Assembly: GCA_029379385.1 (NCBI GenBank)
Contig: CM055612.1
Span: 4,650,001-4,714,000 of the forward strand
DNA length: 64,000 nucleotides
Origin: Quillaja saponaria
Lineage: Eukaryota > Streptophyta > Magnoliopsida > Fabales > Quillajaceae
Reading direction: 5' to 3'
Below are positions 61,140 through 64,000 of this stretch, piece after piece; within the stretch, counting starts at the first letter, position 1, and each line of letters starts with the position of its first letter. The notes under the pieces were generated by a model. That model was not told the DNA's origin and ran no database searches. It saw only the letters and a list, made by a program, of their open reading frames with translations. The translations under genes were made by a program, and so were the position numbers.

Positions 61140-62351
61140 TGACAATATCAGAGTGGCTTGAATGAGAGTTTTTCTTTTGTATATCTGTTGTTAGTGTCAT
61201 TGTTCATTACACAATCGTTGAGCTGATAAATGCAAACTCTATATGAACATTTGCTAATGAACTTGACATGTATTTTCTGGGAAACTGGTAGAACATTTCT
61301 AAATTTAAAACCCAATGAACCTTTCACAAAGAGAAACACTTCTAACATCATGGCAAATATATTATAAACATCATAAGATTAACATTTAGGGATTAAGGTT
61401 ATGGACTAAGGCTTGGACTTAAGGTTAGGGTTACAATTGATTTAGAAGTGTGTAAAGATGTTAGTTTTGAACTTTTGATGAGTTTCGATGTAGGTTTACT
61501 TTTGTTTATCCTAAACATTTTCCCTTTGTTCCACTCCCTTAAAGAAATGGTTAAGGACGAGTTACAATTCAAATATGAGGTCCTTAAATGAAGTTATGTT
61601 CTGTTCACCTTTCCTCCGAGAGGGAGGGGGGGGGGGGGGGGGGGGCGCGATTGGAGAACCTCTGGCAGCCTGGCAGGAGGAGACATGGCTTTGTCTCAGT
61701 TGAAATAATAGAGTTTTTAAGATGAGCTATAAATATTCTGAATTTCCGAGCAATGTTGGAATTTTATAAAAAAGATAAATTTAATTTGTTAAAAATATGA
61801 GGAGGAATGGAATAATTAATCTTTGAGGAGACAAAACCTGAAAGATTTATGAGAGACCTTCTAAGTGTTCAGAATAAATTATGGGATCATGTTGAGGATC
61901 TTAAAGCACACAAGTGGTGAACATGACAAATAGTTTTATAGTGGACACACATGTATAAAACATATTTCCTCTTTGCATCCTCCTATTTCATGTTAGAATG
62001 CCATATTTTTTTGCTTACCAAAACTTGGAAAACAAGGATCTTGTAGGGAAATTTTTATTTTTTTTCTGAGAAACAAGGTTTTCAAATTGTAAAGTGATTT
62101 TCAATGTATACTGTGAAATATCTTAAAGAGGTTCTCTAATGTTGCATTGGTAAAACAAGATTTACAATTCTTTGAAATGGACACCATGGCCTCGTGTTGG
62201 TTTAGACTTTGGATTCATTTTAGCCATCTTAAACACAACCATTTGAAGATGGAAATGGTGACTTCTTTCACAACTAAACAATGCCATAATTTTATGACCA
62301 GAATTTCCCCCTCTGCACTTTGTGTGAGCTACTTGGAGCCTTGAATTCTGA
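61140..62351. other. Spacer with a poly-G tract
   Basis: Holds the kinase-gene 3' UTR and AT-rich DNA. A run of 20 G lies at 61626-61645, followed by CGCG. No gene was recognised. Confidence 0.5.
61626..61645. repeat. Poly-G tract
   Basis: Twenty consecutive G preceded by GAGGGA; a possible G-quadruplex former and an error-prone stretch. Confidence 0.9.
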
Positions 62352-63901
62352 ATGAGACCTTTGATTTCCTGTTCTGCATATCACATGCTGTTAAAGCTAA
62401 AACTTTTTTCCTTGCAAATGACACTTGAAGAAGCAAACCCATCTTGCAAGGTACAAGTTGATGGTTGTCATATTGTTATAGAAATGAGATTCTGTGACTT
62501 TTGCTTGAATGGAGTTATTTCAAGTAATGCCTTAAGCAATAACTTGATGATAGAGGCATTAGTTTCCTCTTTAAAAACTTTTCTGATGTAAGACATTTTC
62601 TTATACTTAAAAATAAACAAGGTTGCTGGGGTTCCTGGGGCGATAGAAGCATTGTATCTTGCTAGACAATCCGCACTTGCTCAAGAGAAAAATAAATTGA
62701 GGGAAACCCCCATGCTGTACAGTTGCGGCCTTTGTGGAAAAGGGTACAAAATCTCTGAGGCTCGTGCTCAGCATCCTAAATCCCGAACTCATTTGATGCT
62801 GGTTTCTCAGGTAACTAATCATTCAGATGAGGAGAAGACAATAATTAATCTACTTCCACAGCGTGTTGTGAATAAGCCTCTGCAGCAAAGAGAGGCAGAG
62901 TGGCAGGCAATGCGGAAAGTGATGAAAGTGAAGATGAGTGGGAGGAGGTTGATCCAGAAGAAGATCTTGTTGATGAAGCCACTAATTCCTTGAATGGTTT
63001 AAATGTTGACGAGCAAATCTGTAATGGTGATATGGATGAAGTTGGTGATGATTATGAAGAGTTGGATCCATCATATGTTGTTTTATGTGTGATCAAGAGC
63101 ATGATGCCATGGAAAGGTGCATGGTTCACTTGCACAAGCAGCACGTATTCTTCATTCCAGACATTTATTTGAAGGATCCAAAAGGCCTCCTTAATTATCT
63201 CGGCCTTAAGGTACTGAGTTCAGACCTGCTCCTCATTTACATTTGGACACTAAATTTACCTTGAAGAAGACCTATACCTGTTCTTGTCCAACTAGAGTTT
63301 GGTATTGCAGACTTATACCGCGTTCTTTTTGTGCTAGGTCAAGAGAGAACATATGTGTCTGTACTGCAATGATAGGTGTCAGCCTTTCAACATCTTTGAA
63401 GCAGGTTGGAAGAATTTTATGATTACAGCAGCAGGTCACTTTATTCTTTATTTTTGGTTATTCTGATCAGTTGGCACAAGACATCTGTAAGCTGTGTTTT
63501 TTTTTTTTGTTTCTTTCTCCAATGACACGTTTTTCTAAAAATGCAAAAATGCTTGTTACTTTCGTCCACATTTACATGGAAGAGCATGGCAATCAGCTGG
63601 TTGCATCTGGTGATGTAGTTTGGCCACTGTGCAATCAAGAGAACAGATAGTAAGAATGAAAGTTCTGAAGGAAATGAATAGGTCAGGGCTGGAGTCCATG
63701 CGCACTAAAATAGGACAGAGGTCAAACTACGACAAAGTGAGCCTCCGGGATCATCAAACAGTGCACCACACCTTTAACAATAGGAAACTCTATTTGCACA
63801 CAGCATTAATGGAGGAGCAGTTGGAAAAGTTCAGTTTGTGTGCAAGCAACACTCCGCGTGCACATAGTATTAAAGGTGAAAAAAAAACTAAATTCTTCTA
63901 G
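62352..63901 (+). pseudogene. REI1: REI1-like (ZNF622-type) 60S biogenesis factor pseudogene
   Basis: Recognisable pieces in order. Near 62352 is MRPLISCSAY, perhaps a worn first zinc finger. At 62619-62811 is VAGVPGAIEALYLARQSALA with an intact C2H2 finger (CGLCGKGYK ... QHPKSRTH). After that come DEEKTIINLLPQRVVNKPLQ, then in another frame SEDEWEEVDPEEDLVDEATN, then a third frame CFMCDQEHDAMERCMVHLHK and IYLKDPKGLLNYLGLK to about 63210. An intron-like gap follows, then VKREHMCLYCNDRCQPFN from 63339. QLVASGDV (about 63594) runs almost directly into ATVQSREQIVRMKVLKEMNR at 63620, so the segment usually between them is lost. Introns are retained, so this is not a processed copy. The intact family releases and recycles factors from cytoplasmic pre-60S ribosomes. 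Frameshifts and the deletion mark it as non-functional. Confidence 0.85.
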
Positions 63902-64000
63902 TGAGGGAATCTTTGCCAAGCCGGTATTTTTGTCACTGGCTAGGCTGATTGCTGAGTACTAGCAGATAAAGATGTCCTTTTCAGGCATATATGATTGGAA
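63902..64000. other. Right-hand end of window
   Basis: No feature is recognised in the last 99 bases after the REI1-like remnant. Confidence 0.5.

Noticed and set aside
1..64000. Search for bacterial-type systems, CRISPR arrays and phage genes
   Set aside because: The repeats seen are microsatellites, tandem duplications and plant transposons; nothing has regular repeat-spacer structure and all genes are plant nuclear type.

Overview
This window reads as nuclear DNA of a eudicot plant, most likely woody. Coding exons are separated by GT...AG introns, spacers are very AT-rich, and nearly every recognisable protein is of a plant-specific or plant-type family. No bacterial operon features, CRISPR arrays or RNA genes are visible.

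Layout, left to right. (1) 2-2750 (+): 3' part of an MBR1/MBR2-like RING-H2 ubiquitin ligase, running off the left edge. (2) 7042-8328 (-): a SAGA-Tad1/ADA1 (HFI1) coactivator subunit in one exon. (3) 11341-18035 (+): a twelve-exon CENP-O (Mcm21-type) kinetochore gene with a leader exon carrying a small uORF. (4) 21361-22705 (+): a broken class III peroxidase, followed at once by a short SINE with a perfect 15-bp target duplication and by a perfect 55-bp tandem duplication. (5) 23792-30669 (-): a complete sixteen-exon plasma-membrane H+-ATPase of 954 residues. Its promoter and leader region is tandemly duplicated just upstream (30792-32954). (6) 32955-40572: a long gene-free AT-rich spacer with a near-perfect 30-bp hairpin and simple repeats. 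(7) 40573-44820 (-): COP9 signalosome subunit 5 (JAMM protease), with a hAT-like element in its long intron and a one-base anomaly just before the JAMM motif. (8) 45493-56179 (-): a KAKU4-like nuclear-lamina/nuclear-pore gene with a miniature LTR element (TRIM) in intron 1 and a 3' end that cannot be threaded in one frame. (9) 59760-61139 (+): an LRK10/PR5K-type receptor kinase lacking an ectodomain and broken by one base. (10) 62352-63901 (+): a decayed REI1-like ribosome-biogenesis zinc-finger pseudogene.

How the genes relate. They do not form a pathway; they are housekeeping neighbours (ubiquitin ligase, SAGA, kinetochore, proton pump, signalosome, nuclear envelope, 60S maturation). From memory, REI1-like, KAKU4, ADA1 and a RING gene are consecutive on Arabidopsis chromosome 4 (At4g31420-At4g31450), and an H+-ATPase lies beside an ADA1 gene on chromosome 2 (At2g24520/At2g24530). 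The window therefore looks like an old conserved block.

No convincing new biological system was found. The most useful leads are the duplicated H+-ATPase promoter, the hairpin at 33625-33728, the CSN5 and KAKU4 splice/frame anomalies, and a pattern of one-base homopolymer-type breaks in otherwise conserved genes that may be assembly errors. Exon borders were placed by eye from conserved protein sequence, GT/AG sites and phase; no alignment was run.
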